38,873 nucleotides of DNA from Microcaldota archaeon (GTDB taxonomy: Archaea > Micrarchaeota > Micrarchaeia > Micrarchaeales > Micrarchaeaceae), in the NCBI GenBank assembly GCA_021806095.1, contig JAJZYD010000006.1:1-38873 (forward strand). Reading direction: 5' to 3'. A program made the position numbers and the translations under genes. Below, one piece after another: positions 17,254 to 26,057 of the stretch (positions are counted from its first letter, which is position 1; each line of letters starts with the position of its first letter). A model generated the notes under the pieces. It worked only from the letters and a program-made list of their open reading frames with translations, was not told the DNA's origin and ran no database searches.

Positions 17254-18414
17254 ATGATAAATTCAAATGAGAACAAATATACTGTATCTGAAGAATTAAT
17301 ATCTAAAACAGAATTTTATGATATTAAAACACAGATAACAAAAGCACTTCCGGCAATAGAAAAATATGATGCAATAATTGTAAAAAGGGACAATAAATAT
17401 ATTGGAGTAGTAGATTCAAGAACATTATATAAATATATACAAAATAGTTTTAAAATTGACAAAAAAGAATCATTAGAAAAACTAATTATAAGAGCACCAA
17501 AAATAACAGATGCTACAACAATTGATGATTCTGTATATTATTTTTATAAAGCTAGAATAAAAGCATTACCTTATGTAAAAAATGGTAAAATTAAAGGTAT
17601 ATTAAAAAGAAGCACAATGCTTAAGATATTGCTCTCATTAAACAAGTTTAGTGGTTTAAAAGTTGAAAATGCAATGACTTCTCCAGCCATCACAATCAAT
17701 AAAAACTCGAATGTACTACAAGCAATTAAATTAATGCGGGAGAAAAAAATAAATAGATTAGTAGTTGTAAATGAACATGAAAATATAGAAGGTATTTTAA
17801 CAAGTTATGATTTAACAAAAAATTTTCTTAAACCAGAAGAAAGATTACCTGAATTTAAAACACGTGTTTTTAATTTGTCAAATTTTAGGATTACTGATTT
17901 TATTGAGAATAATCCAAGAACTATAAATATAAATGCTAACTTAGATGAGGCAGTGAGAGCATTAGTAGAAAATAACATTTCTTCATTACTTGTAATGGAT
18001 AAAAATAGGCAAGTTGGTGTGTTAACAGAGCTTGATGTAATAATTAGCATGCTATCAAAAAACACAGTATTTAGAAATAAAATATTTATAATTGGTCTTG
18101 ATGAAGAAACATACCAATACGAAGATGAAATAAGAGAAGAATTAAACAATTTTATTAATAAAATTGAAAAATTAAATGATGAAACTGTAGAATTTATAAG
18201 TATACATTTAAAGAAAATTAAAACAAAATCTTATGAAATATATGTAAGATTAGGGTTAAAAAAACATGGTATTATAACAATGAATACTAGTGGTTATTTA
18301 TTTGAAAGAACATTTGATGAACTATTGAAAACCCTTTGGAAAGAGATAATTAAGAAAAGGGATTTCTCCAAAAAACAATTTAGAGCATTATCGAATCAAC
18401 ATGAGGAGATATAA
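17254..18414 (+). CDS. Four-CBS-domain protein with HPF/RaiA-like C-terminus
   Basis: A 386-residue soluble protein. Four CBS repeats can be placed at about residues 15-60, 75-130, 135-190 (VENAMTSPAITINKNSNVL is a classic CBS start) and 213-270. CBS pairs bind adenine nucleotides and sense energy state. Residues 275-372 (IIGLDEETYQYEDEIREEL, then a strand pattern and a long basic helix ending ELLKTLWKEIIKKRD) resemble the beta-alpha-beta-beta-beta-alpha domain of ribosome hibernation factors HPF/RaiA. This suggests a nucleotide-sensing, ribosome-binding protein; that is inference from pattern, not a search. GGTG lies five bases before the ATG. The next gene starts one base after the stop. 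Confidence 0.85.
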   Translation: MINSNENKYTVSEELISKTEFYDIKTQITKALPAIEKYDAIIVKRDNKYIGVVDSRTLYKYIQNSFKIDKKESLEKLIIRAPKITDATTIDDSVYYFYKARIKALPYVKNGKIKGILKRSTMLKILLSLNKFSGLKVENAMTSPAITINKNSNVLQAIKLMREKKINRLVVVNEHENIEGILTSYDLTKNFLKPEERLPEFKTRVFNLSNFRITDFIENNPRTININANLDEAVRALVENNISSLLVMDKNRQVGVLTELDVIISMLSKNTVFRNKIFIIGLDEETYQYEDEIREELNNFINKIEKLNDETVEFISIHLKKIKTKSYEIYVRLGLKKHGIITMNTSGYLFERTFDELLKTLWKEIIKKRDFSKKQFRALSNQHEEI

Positions 18415-18415
18415 T

Positions 18416-18889
18416 ATGAAAATCAAAAAATCAATAACAAAAGCTCAATCAAGCCTGGAACTTTTGATAACATTAACATTTGCATTAATAATTCTTTTAC
18501 CAATCATAACAATTGCTTTTGTACAGGTTTCAAATTCTGCATCTGCATTATCATCATCTGAAGCTGATGCAGCGGCAGAAAAACTAGCTAGTGTTGCAAC
18601 ATCTGTTGGTTTGCAAGGATATCCAGCAAAACAACTTGTATTAATTCAAATACCTCAAAATATAAAGAATACTTTTATAGGAACCCCAACAGGTACTATA
18701 GGTCATTTAATAACCTTTGTTATTAACACAAATGCGGGCCCAAGTTATGTAAATGCTTATACTCCAATAAATGTAAGTGGCTCATTATTAGGAATTACTT
18801 CAGAAGGAGTTTATTTAGTTAATGTTAGTGCACAAAATTCATGTCCAACAAATTCAAATTTACCATGTGTTTATATAAAACTAACATAA
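18416..18889 (+). CDS. Type IV pilin-like protein with class III signal peptide
   Basis: A 157-residue exported protein. The N-terminus MKIKKSITKA-QSSLE fits the archaeal class III signal: positive residues, then Q-x-S-x-E at residues 11-15 starting a 20-residue hydrophobic helix (LLITLTFALIILLPIITIAF). A prepilin peptidase of the EppA/PibD type would cut before Gln11. The rest is Ser/Asn/Thr-rich and small, with N-glycosylation sequons and two C-terminal cysteines in a loop (CPTNSNLPC), perhaps a disulfide. Its GGAG site lies inside the end of the CBS gene, and the ATG comes one base after that stop, so translation is probably coupled. No pilus assembly genes are in the window. Confidence 0.82.
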   Translation: MKIKKSITKAQSSLELLITLTFALIILLPIITIAFVQVSNSASALSSSEADAAAEKLASVATSVGLQGYPAKQLVLIQIPQNIKNTFIGTPTGTIGHLITFVINTNAGPSYVNAYTPINVSGSLLGITSEGVYLVNVSAQNSCPTNSNLPCVYIKLT

Positions 18890-18933
18890 TTTATTTTTTG
18901 ATATCACCTATTTTATATTTAGATGACATTAAG

Positions 18934-19593
18934 CTATTGTGGATCTTCAAACTTCAAAAAGTAAGTATTTCTAAAAACTTTTTTACCATTTTTTATACTA
19001 TAAAGAGTGTATGATTTTTTTGGATTCAATTTATATATTAAAAAGAATGTTTTCATCATTGATTTGTCACTTAAATATAAATCAAGCCCCCCATTATCAA
19101 GTGTTTCTATTTTTGAAATAAAAGCACCTCTACTTTCAACAAACTTCTGAATTTTATTTACGATTGTATCGATATGCTGCTTATTTCCTCGTAATTGCAC
19201 AATGGCTTCATAATAACCAGAACTTTTTCTATAGCATTCCTGACATATTTGATGAATCATTTTATATCTTATTATGTCATCAAATTTAACATATTCATCA
19301 TCAATTAAGTATGTTATATTTATATTTGCAAATTTTTCGTCTATTGAATTTATTTTAACACTTTTACATCTTTTAATATCTAACGCACTAAACATCGCTG
19401 CATTTAAATTACTTTTTGTATTTTCTATATATTCACCATTGACTTTAAGTCTATTACATCGATTACAAAATTCTATTTTAACTTCCTTCTTAATTATTTT
19501 TTTAATATCTTTAATTAAGCAGTTTTCGCAGAACTCTCCAATGAAGTGTATTTTATCACTTGAAGCATTACATAATGGGCAGTATTTAATCAT
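18934..19593 (-). CDS. NMD3-like zinc protein
   Basis: A 219-residue homologue of the NMD3 family, whose eukaryotic member is the 60S export adaptor; the archaeal role is probably in large-subunit maturation or anti-association. Cys pairs are at residues 5/8 (CPLC), 22/25 (CENC), 43/46 (CNRC) and about 119/122 (CQEC), making two zinc sites. The C-terminal half has the family's beta-rich fold (YEAIVQLRG, LDLYLSDKS). The ATG at 19593 is preferred: a preceding in-frame TTG would overlap the GAGGAT ribosome-binding site. The downstream neighbour is the convergent pilin gene, 45 bp away. Confidence 0.87.
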   Translation of the reverse strand: MIKYCPLCNASSDKIHFIGEFCENCLIKDIKKIIKKEVKIEFCNRCNRLKVNGEYIENTKSNLNAAMFSALDIKRCKSVKINSIDEKFANINITYLIDDEYVKFDDIIRYKMIHQICQECYRKSSGYYEAIVQLRGNKQHIDTIVNKIQKFVESRGAFISKIETLDNGGLDLYLSDKSMMKTFFLIYKLNPKKSYTLYSIKNGKKVFRNTYFLKFEDPQ

Positions 19594-19608
19594 ATAATCA
19601 ATCCTCAA

Positions 19609-19954
19609 AATATTTATAATATTAAAAAGTATATATAATTAATAACAAAATAAATAAAATAAATATATTAGTAGTATTATAAACATACAAGAAGTAATAA
19701 GATAGGAAATAATCACATATTTATAGATTTGCCTGTTTAACTCAATTTTTTGATATAATTATTAATAACATTGATTGCTTAAAATTTTAATAAAATGACT
19801 TCCTCTACGGGCTAAAGCCCGTAGTATCTATTATGATTACGTTGCAAACTTTTTATTTACTTGTGATGTACAATTCATCCACGACTTAAAAGTCGTGGTA
19901 TTCTTGCCCTACGAATAATAAAAATATGTAATAAAGATTACAAAATTATATAAA
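19609..19954. other. Gene-free gap holding two perfect hairpins
   Basis: This gap separates secD from the downstream nmd3-like gene. No coding frame is visible. Its middle part carries the paired hairpins described separately; the flanks are plain AT-rich DNA that should include the nmd3 promoter. Confidence 0.6.
19805..19898. mobile_element. Possible minimal IS200/IS605-derived element
   Basis: Two perfect hairpins stand 54 bp apart in AT-rich DNA. The first, CTACGGGC-TAAA-GCCCGTAG (19805-19824), has an 8-bp stem. The second, CCACGACTT-AA-AAGTCGTGG (19879-19898), has a 9-bp stem. Subterminal imperfect or perfect palindromes at both ends are the recognition sites of single-stranded TnpA transposases. 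Non-autonomous derivatives that keep only the ends are known in archaea. No tnpA or tnpB is present. The exact ends are not visible; the element may extend to about 19795-19912. A structured RNA is the main alternative. Confidence 0.45.
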
Positions 19955-21556
19955 TTATTTTGTTGGTGATGTAATTTTTAAATAATGTTTACTTACAATA
20001 GCACCATAGGCTGGTCTTGTTATAAATATACTTAACAATGCACCAAATATTGTTGATTCAGAAAAACCTATAACGCTGACTAGAGATGTTGAAAAGAACA
20101 ATGGTAACATTGCCATTACTAATAAACCTGCATCAATCCAAACAATATAAAATGCATTGTTTAATATGGTTTTAGTTGTCAATTCATGCCCTCTATTTAA
20201 GATTTCATCTGTTATAATTATTTGCGCATCAACACCAGTTCCTACAACAGCTATTATACCCGCAACAGCTGCAAGATCAATCGTCCCAACCAAACCTATT
20301 ACTGAAACAATAATAAATACTTCCATAATTGTTGTAAGTAAAATAGGCGCCACTAAAAATATTTTTTTGTATCTTAAGACCATAAAAATAGATACAAATA
20401 TAATTGCAATAATTCCTGCTATTGCGCTTATAAATAAAAAGCGAGAACCTAATGTTGGTGGCATTATCGTTGGTGATTCAGTTATTACAGCAACAGGTAA
20501 TGCACCTCCACTTAGAACACTGACAATTTTTTTGCTTTCATTTTGTGCATAATTTATTTTTGCTTGTATTGACGTTATATTAAGAGGAGCAGCACCGCTA
20601 ATTTGGAAGCTATTACTAACATTACCATTTGCAAGGGATGGTGATAAAATTGGTGAAGAAATTAATCCAACAGCAGACCATGAATCTACAATTGTTGAAT
20701 TTATACCGCTTGATATAAATGTTGGTGTCATATTTGCATTATTTTCAAAAATTATACTATAATTCAATGATTTAATATAAGAAATAAGACTTGAATTCAA
20801 ATTATAGCTCATAATAACTTTTTTATATTTGCCTTTGTTATTTAAGAAAAATGTTTCTGCAGCCTTTATGCTTGATTGACTATTTGAAGTAGCAATAACA
20901 GGTATTGTATTATTTTTATATTCAAGAGCACTCTGCATCGCTTTAAGTTTTGATGCTGAATTTATCAAAACACTACTTCCATTATTCAACAATGAACTAT
21001 TTATTAAAACAATTGCAGATGTAGGCCTATCTAAAAACATATAAATTGGTTTATTTCCCTGACCAAATACAGCATGTGCAAAAGGTTTTTCTGCACTATT
21101 TGTAATAAAGAAATCAACTTGCCATATGACACTATTATTGATAACTTGAGGCTGCAATGCACCGATACTTCCACTCAATATGTCACTACCATTAATAGCT
21201 TCATGACCATTAACTATACCATCAAACCTTCCTTGACTATTTATTATACTTGTTGTTAAATTTATTTCACTCGGCGATGCTTTTGGTATTACAACATACA
21301 CTTCTGAATTTCCGATTCCTTCAATTGTAACTTGTTGTAAACCAAAAGTAGACAATCTTTGATTGAGAGATGTGATAAGTTGTGTCATGGTTGTTATATT
21401 AACACTATGTTCTAGCATAACAGGAATTTGGGTTCCTCCAATAAATTCTATTCCTAAATGAATTCCATAAATAAAATCAAGTAATAAGAAGGCTACCGCT
21501 ATTATTATAAGGGTTAATATTCTTTTGTCTTTAAGATATGAATTTTTATTAAACAT
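19955..21556 (-). CDS. secD: Protein-export membrane protein SecD
   Basis: A 533-residue RND-type subunit that helps the Sec channel pull out exported proteins, using the ion gradient. The N-terminal membrane segment is followed by the family D1 motif GIHLGIEFIGGTQIPV. A large extracellular domain (about residues 45-370) is rich in N-x-S/T sequons. Five further membrane segments follow, including GIIAVVGTGVDAQIIITDEIL near residue 440, where an Asp lies in the proton path. SecF is encoded 50 bp upstream on the same strand, the archaeal secFD order. No clear GGTG site precedes the ATG; the spacing suggests coupling to secF. Confidence 0.93.
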   Translation of the reverse strand: MFNKNSYLKDKRILTLIIIAVAFLLLDFIYGIHLGIEFIGGTQIPVMLEHSVNITTMTQLITSLNQRLSTFGLQQVTIEGIGNSEVYVVIPKASPSEINLTTSIINSQGRFDGIVNGHEAINGSDILSGSIGALQPQVINNSVIWQVDFFITNSAEKPFAHAVFGQGNKPIYMFLDRPTSAIVLINSSLLNNGSSVLINSASKLKAMQSALEYKNNTIPVIATSNSQSSIKAAETFFLNNKGKYKKVIMSYNLNSSLISYIKSLNYSIIFENNANMTPTFISSGINSTIVDSWSAVGLISSPILSPSLANGNVSNSFQISGAAPLNITSIQAKINYAQNESKKIVSVLSGGALPVAVITESPTIMPPTLGSRFLFISAIAGIIAIIFVSIFMVLRYKKIFLVAPILLTTIMEVFIIVSVIGLVGTIDLAAVAGIIAVVGTGVDAQIIITDEILNRGHELTTKTILNNAFYIVWIDAGLLVMAMLPLFFSTSLVSVIGFSESTIFGALLSIFITRPAYGAIVSKHYLKITSPTK

Positions 21557-21606
21557 CTAAATCATTTTTAAGATTATATTTGTTGTTAATCATTTAAATA
21601 TTTCAT

Positions 21607-22779
21607 TTATCTATACTTTGCATCTTTTTTTTCTTTATACCATAAAACTAATACAGTATCACCAAACCATGTCGTTATGATGTCACCTAATAATCCAAAC
21701 ATAACAACACTTGCTATTTCAAAATATGTTGGTATAAAATTTAGATACGCAGTAATAAGCAATATTGAAAATGTTATTATTGCCGCAAAAGTCATTGTAA
21801 GTCCTGTTTTTAATGTTGAAAATGCCCTGTCTTCTGGTGTTCCTTCTGTATGTTTTAAAATTCTTATTGCTGCAAGTACATCAGTATCCATCGAATATCC
21901 TATAAGCATTAATAGACCGCCTATTGAAGCAACACCTAAAGGTATACCAAATATTGCCATTCCTGCAAGTGCAACAATTAAATCATTAATAGCGCCAAAA
22001 ACTACAGATATTGAAGGGATTGGTGATTTAAATATGACAAATGCCGCAATTGCAACTATAATAAATGATATAATTATTATATATTCAATCTGCTGTAAAA
22101 AATAAGCTCCAAGTGTTGATGTTGTTTCTTGATAAGTATATGATGAAAAAGGTATTATTGATCTAAGTATAGAAACTGTTTGATTTTCATAATTATTTGA
22201 AGCAGTAAGGTAAGCACTACGTGTTATATTTATAATTTGAAATGGCATAGTTGAATTTGTTATTTGATAATTATCTTTATTGAGAAGGGGGCTAAGTGTT
22301 AATAAAATAGACGATGCTTCTGAATGCATTGCTTGATTTGTTTTTGTTTGATTTGCTTCTGCAGCGTTAAGTGCACTCGTAATACTTGCATTTGTTTGTT
22401 TGGATAATTCATTTTGATAAAGTGCTATTTCTGTGCTTTCTTTGGTATAATTACTATAATAATCATAAAGGGTAACAAGCTTATCCTGTGCACTTGTAAG
22501 GCTGCTATTTGTTGCAATTGTTATGTCTACACCTCCCGATGCAGTTGATACACTTGCTTCAGCATTTGGAATTTTAGCATTTATTGCATATGTAAGTGTT
22601 TGAATATTAACTATAGAATTTGTTTGAAGTTGTAAATCAATGCCACCTCGTAATGAAGAATCAAGAGGTATATGTGGAACAAGTATAAAATACAATCCTA
22701 TAATCAGCAGTAATATGGGTAGTATTGGAAACAATTTGTAATATTTAGACTTATAAATATTATATTTATTAAAATCCAT
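21607..22779 (-). CDS. secF: Protein-export membrane protein SecF
   Basis: A 390-residue partner of SecD. The N-terminal membrane segment leads into SSLRGGIDLQLQ, the SecF/SecD D1 signature. An extracellular domain (about 55-230) is Ala/Ser/Thr/Asn-rich with a helical insert. Five membrane segments follow, including VASIGGLLMLIGYSMDTDVL and the C-terminal GDIITTWFGDTVLVLWY typical of SecF. The order secF then secD on one transcript is the archaeal pattern. The start is ATG without a strong ribosome-binding site. Upstream 180 bp are AT-rich and should contain the promoter. Confidence 0.92.
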   Translation of the reverse strand: MDFNKYNIYKSKYYKLFPILPILLLIIGLYFILVPHIPLDSSLRGGIDLQLQTNSIVNIQTLTYAINAKIPNAEASVSTASGGVDITIATNSSLTSAQDKLVTLYDYYSNYTKESTEIALYQNELSKQTNASITSALNAAEANQTKTNQAMHSEASSILLTLSPLLNKDNYQITNSTMPFQIINITRSAYLTASNNYENQTVSILRSIIPFSSYTYQETTSTLGAYFLQQIEYIIIISFIIVAIAAFVIFKSPIPSISVVFGAINDLIVALAGMAIFGIPLGVASIGGLLMLIGYSMDTDVLAAIRILKHTEGTPEDRAFSTLKTGLTMTFAAIITFSILLITAYLNFIPTYFEIASVVMFGLLGDIITTWFGDTVLVLWYKEKKDAKYR

Positions 22780-22963
22780 TTAAATCAATCTTAATTTATT
22801 CTTTTTATCTTTATAATTAAACATTAATTAATAAGTAAATAGTATATTTATTATAGAAATCTATTTAAAAGTATATTACAACATTAATTCTCTATAAAGT
22901 CATCAAAATAATAAAAATAACATTGCTTAAATAAAAAATAAAAAATAAAAATATTGCAGTATT

Positions 22964-23251
22964 TTAAGCCACTCTTTTCATTAATTTTAAATGTAGCATT
23001 TTTGTTAATCCAAATATTATATAAAAGAATGCAAATAATACTAACGCCATTCCAAAGAATGATGTATCATTTACTGTACTATTTGGATATGGATATAATA
23101 AATATAATCCCAAAGAAAGTATATATATACTCCAATAAACTGCTTTAAATCCTTCCCACATGCTATGTTTTTCTTCATATTTTAAACGCCTTTCATAGAA
23201 TTTTGATGGATCCACTACAATAATTTGCTTTTCTTTATCTATTTTTTCCAT
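22964..23251 (-). CDS. Small two-helix membrane protein, unknown
   Basis: A 95-residue protein I do not recognise. The first 35 residues are charged and cytoplasm-like (MEKIDKEKQIIVVDPSKFYE). Two membrane segments follow at about 37-56 and 66-86, with a short Pro/Asn loop between them and a basic end (KLMKRVA). The ATG at 23251 has GGTG six bases upstream, so expression is likely; a GTG three codons earlier is less likely. It lies downstream of hjc and upstream of secF on the same strand. No function can be stated. Confidence 0.72.
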   Translation of the reverse strand: MEKIDKEKQIIVVDPSKFYERRLKYEEKHSMWEGFKAVYWSIYILSLGLYLLYPYPNSTVNDTSFFGMALVLFAFFYIIFGLTKMLHLKLMKRVA

Positions 23252-23324
23252 ACAATACACCTTTTTAATAATTATTATTTTAATATAAATAATGTGGATA
23301 TTTAAAGTTTTCTTTTAATTTATA

Positions 23325-23711
23325 TTATGGAATTATTATGTGTTCCAATCTTCTATCTATTTTTAAGGCATTTTTCTTTGTAATCGTATAATTTTTTTCT
23401 GTTTTAGTCATTTCATCTAACTTTATAAAAAACCAACCCTTACCATTCATTCGCCATGCCATAAATGCATCCATTTTCGTATTTTCACTCCAATATTTTA
23501 ATGTATTAAATTTTTTGTGATCTATTGCTATACTTGTACTATCCCATGCTTTTGACTCAAAAAACATACCATATCCTTTTTTTATTGCTATAATATCTGG
23601 GCTTATTGAATTAACACCACTTCCCGCACTTCTCATAACTGAATAGCCAATACTTGCAAGATAATTTAAAAGTTCTCGTTCTGCTCTGGCACCTTTTGAA
23701 TATTTTTTCAA
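23325..23711 (-). CDS. hjc: Holliday junction resolvase Hjc
   Basis: A 128-residue archaeal resolvase that cuts four-way DNA junctions as a dimer. Family features in order: SKGARAERELLNYL with catalytic Glu11, RSAGSG, Asp39 in SPDIIAI, and the Glu52-x-Lys54 pair in FFESKAW, which complete the metal-binding nuclease site. The length equals that of other Hjc proteins plus a short C-terminal basic tail. The start is TTG, with TGTG five bases upstream. The Hef-type helicase lies 216 bp upstream on the same strand; Hjc and Hef act on the same stalled-fork structures. Confidence 0.93.
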   Translation of the reverse strand: MKKYSKGARAERELLNYLASIGYSVMRSAGSGVNSISPDIIAIKKGYGMFFESKAWDSTSIAIDHKKFNTLKYWSENTKMDAFMAWRMNGKGWFFIKLDEMTKTEKNYTITKKNALKIDRRLEHIIIP

Positions 23712-23927
23712 ATAATCACACTTTTTTTAAATTTCATTTTAAATTATTTATAAATGTAATGTTATAATTTTAAAATCTAAAATTATTAAATTATTTATTT
23801 ATAACATAATTATATTAATATATATTATATATAATTTTTATATAATTAGTTGATTTTTAGTGAAATTATTTTACTGTTAAAGCATGTGATTTCTCGTTAT
23901 TTAGTTTAGTATTATTTTATAATTATT

Positions 23928-25535
23928 TCAAAGTTTTCTTTGAACACCATTGTTATAATAGGTTTCAGAATTTAATTTCTGTTGTATTTTAGATACCAGT
24001 TCTTGCATTCGCTTTTCCCTTATTCTTGCAATCATACTATATATTTCATCTTTTGTATTTTTTGTAATTAATATAATAACTTCTCCAAATCTTATTCTTC
24101 CGGTTCTGCCCTTTCTTTGAATATTTCTAATTTCACTTGGAATAGGCTCATAAAATATTACAACATCAACGCTTGGTATATCAAGCCCTTCTTCGCCAAT
24201 AGAAGTTGCAACAAGAACATCAAATATATTATTTCTAAAATTTTTAATTATTTCTTGTTGTTGAATGTTTGTAACGCCCTCTTTTTTACCAACAAAACCT
24301 TTTGCTTTTATATTATTTTTAGTTAACAATTCGACAATTTTTTGTATTGTTGAACGATATTGTGCAAAAATAATTGTTTTTTTACCTTTATATACTCCAT
24401 TTAAAAGTTCTACTACTTTAAACATTTTTGGGTGTTCTAAACCTTTCTCTAAAATATTTTTTGCTATTGACTCAGCAAATATAACATTCTTATTTGATAG
24501 TATATTATTTATGACTCTGCTTTTTTTTTCACGAGATTTGAGACTATCTATATAATTTAAGAAAGGATAAAATCCTTCAGTTGATATAAGATCATAAGCG
24601 TGCACCAAATCCAATACATAAATATAATTAAAGAACGCCATAAATCGATAATTCTTTGCATGAAGTTTTTTTATTTCATTGCCCATTTCAAGGAGTCTTC
24701 CTTTTGGCATTTTTTCAAAATACTTGTATTGACTCAAACCTAATTTATAAAGAATCTCGAGGTGCATATCAATTGAAGGTTTAAGCAAAGATAAAATTTC
24801 ATTTATTTCCTTTGTTTTTTCAATATAAACATTTGTAATATTTTTTTTCATTACATATTTTTCAACATCAGAATTACTCATTGTCCTTATTTCTATATTT
24901 TGTATATTTAAGATACTTATTAATTCATTTATCTTCTCTTCTTTACTTCCTGGAGAAGCAGTAAGCCCAATTACTTGAATGCCATGTTCTTTACATTCGT
25001 TTGCTATATAAGTATAAGCATATTTTCCAACTGCCTTATGGCATTCATCAAATATAACAACGCCAATTTCATCAATATTTAACTTTCCCTTTTTTAAATC
25101 ATTTGCAATTGTTTGTGGAGTTGCAGTTATAACCTTTGCTTCTTTTTCCATTAATCCTCGCTTTGTTGAACTCAACATACCAGTAAGGAGCAATACCTTT
25201 TCTTTTTCTATCATTAATAGATTTTGAATGGTTTTTTGGTGCTGTTCACTAAGAGGTTTAGTTGGAGCTAACATTAGTGCTTTTTTTCCTTGATATAAAG
25301 AATTTGCTATCACAAATACCGCAATCAATGTCTTACCAAGTCCTGTAGGTAATATAACAAGCGTATTTTTACCATTTATAATGCTTTTTATTATATTTAT
25401 TTGATACTCCCTTGATTCAATTTTAGAAATATTAATAAGCCTTATGAAGTCACCTAATGAACGTAACAAATATTCATAATTTATTAAATCAACATTAAAT
25501 ATAGTAGCATTATTAATATCATCAATGTTTTCCAC
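23928..25535 (-). CDS. hef: Hef/FANCM-like superfamily 2 helicase without nuclease domain
   Basis: A 535-residue SF2 helicase matching the N-terminal half of archaeal Hef, which remodels stalled forks. Walker A is PTGLGKT (63-69), motif II DECH (163-166), motif III TASPG, and motif VI IQRKGRTGR in the second RecA domain. Between the RecA domains, about 220-340, lies the helical insert typical of Hef/FANCM. The XPF-type nuclease and HhH domains found in euryarchaeal Hef are absent; the protein stops after a short basic tail, like crenarchaeal versions. The start is GTG after GGGAT. The neighbouring gene hjc could supply nuclease action. Confidence 0.92.
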   Translation of the reverse strand: MENIDDINNATIFNVDLINYEYLLRSLGDFIRLINISKIESREYQINIIKSIINGKNTLVILPTGLGKTLIAVFVIANSLYQGKKALMLAPTKPLSEQHQKTIQNLLMIEKEKVLLLTGMLSSTKRGLMEKEAKVITATPQTIANDLKKGKLNIDEIGVVIFDECHKAVGKYAYTYIANECKEHGIQVIGLTASPGSKEEKINELISILNIQNIEIRTMSNSDVEKYVMKKNITNVYIEKTKEINEILSLLKPSIDMHLEILYKLGLSQYKYFEKMPKGRLLEMGNEIKKLHAKNYRFMAFFNYIYVLDLVHAYDLISTEGFYPFLNYIDSLKSREKKSRVINNILSNKNVIFAESIAKNILEKGLEHPKMFKVVELLNGVYKGKKTIIFAQYRSTIQKIVELLTKNNIKAKGFVGKKEGVTNIQQQEIIKNFRNNIFDVLVATSIGEEGLDIPSVDVVIFYEPIPSEIRNIQRKGRTGRIRFGEVIILITKNTKDEIYSMIARIREKRMQELVSKIQQKLNSETYYNNGVQRKL

Positions 25536-25820
25536 TTTTATCCCAGATTCTTGTAATTTATAATTATAAATTTGTAATTAATGCCAAATAAATTGAAAAT
25601 ATTAATTATATTTCAATTAAATAATCTTTATAAGTTATGTTTGTAATAATAATTTATATTTATAGTATATAAAATATTTGATGATACTATTTTATAATAT
25701 TATTAAATGTATAAATATAAGGCCAAAGATAAAGAGAAATATATAAAAATACAAATTAACTACTAACATTAACATTTTAATAATTATTGTTATTAATAAT
25801 TACATTTTAAAATGAAATGT
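25536..25820. other. Promoter gap between hef and tRNA-Phe
   Basis: AT-rich and gene-free. It should hold the divergent promoters of hef (minus) and tRNA-Phe (plus). A TATA-like AAATATATAAAA lies near 25737. I see no repeats or hairpins of note. Confidence 0.5.
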
Positions 25821-25919
25821 GCCGCAATAGCTCAGTGGGAGAGCGTCCGGCTGAAGTTAATTATAAGCTGAAGCTTATTAGAAACCGGAAGGTCGCAGGT
25901 TCAAATCCTGCTTGCGGCA
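25821..25919 (+). tRNA. tRNA-Phe (anticodon GAA) with 27-nt intron
   Basis: The acceptor stem is GCCGCAA (25821-25827) with TTGCGGC (25912-25918), and the discriminator is A25919. The D arm is GCTC/GAGC. The anticodon stem TCCGG/CCGGA is split by an intron between positions 37 and 38 (25857-25883), the canonical site. Anticodon GAA is at 25853-25855. The T arm is GCAGG-TTCAAAT-CCTGC. The intron folds as TAAGC-TGAA-GCTTA; CUGA of the loop can pair with UUAG before a three-A bulge, giving a relaxed bulge-helix-bulge motif. CCA is not encoded. Confidence 0.95.
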
Positions 25920-25971
25920 TTTGTATTTTGTGATTTAAGAAATATACCTTAGTAGCAAGGCCAAATTGATC

Positions 25972-26047
25972 AACTTTGTTGAAAAAGTCTGAATTTTGTT
26001 TATAAAGTATTAACAAATGTTGATAAAGTTAGATTAAATCAACAAAA
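25972..26047 (+). promoter_or_regulatory. Upstream element of tfb, shared with cdc48
   Basis: This is the plus-strand copy of the cdc48 upstream element, expanded by about 19 bases in the middle. It contains TCAACTTTGTTGA (itself a palindrome, starting two bases before this range), AACAAATGTTGA and TCAACAAAA, so the octamer TTTGTTGA or close variants recur four times in alternating orientation. CAACAAA stands 18 bases before box A, as in cdc48. Confidence 0.5.
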
Positions 26048-26057
26048 TCAAATTAAC

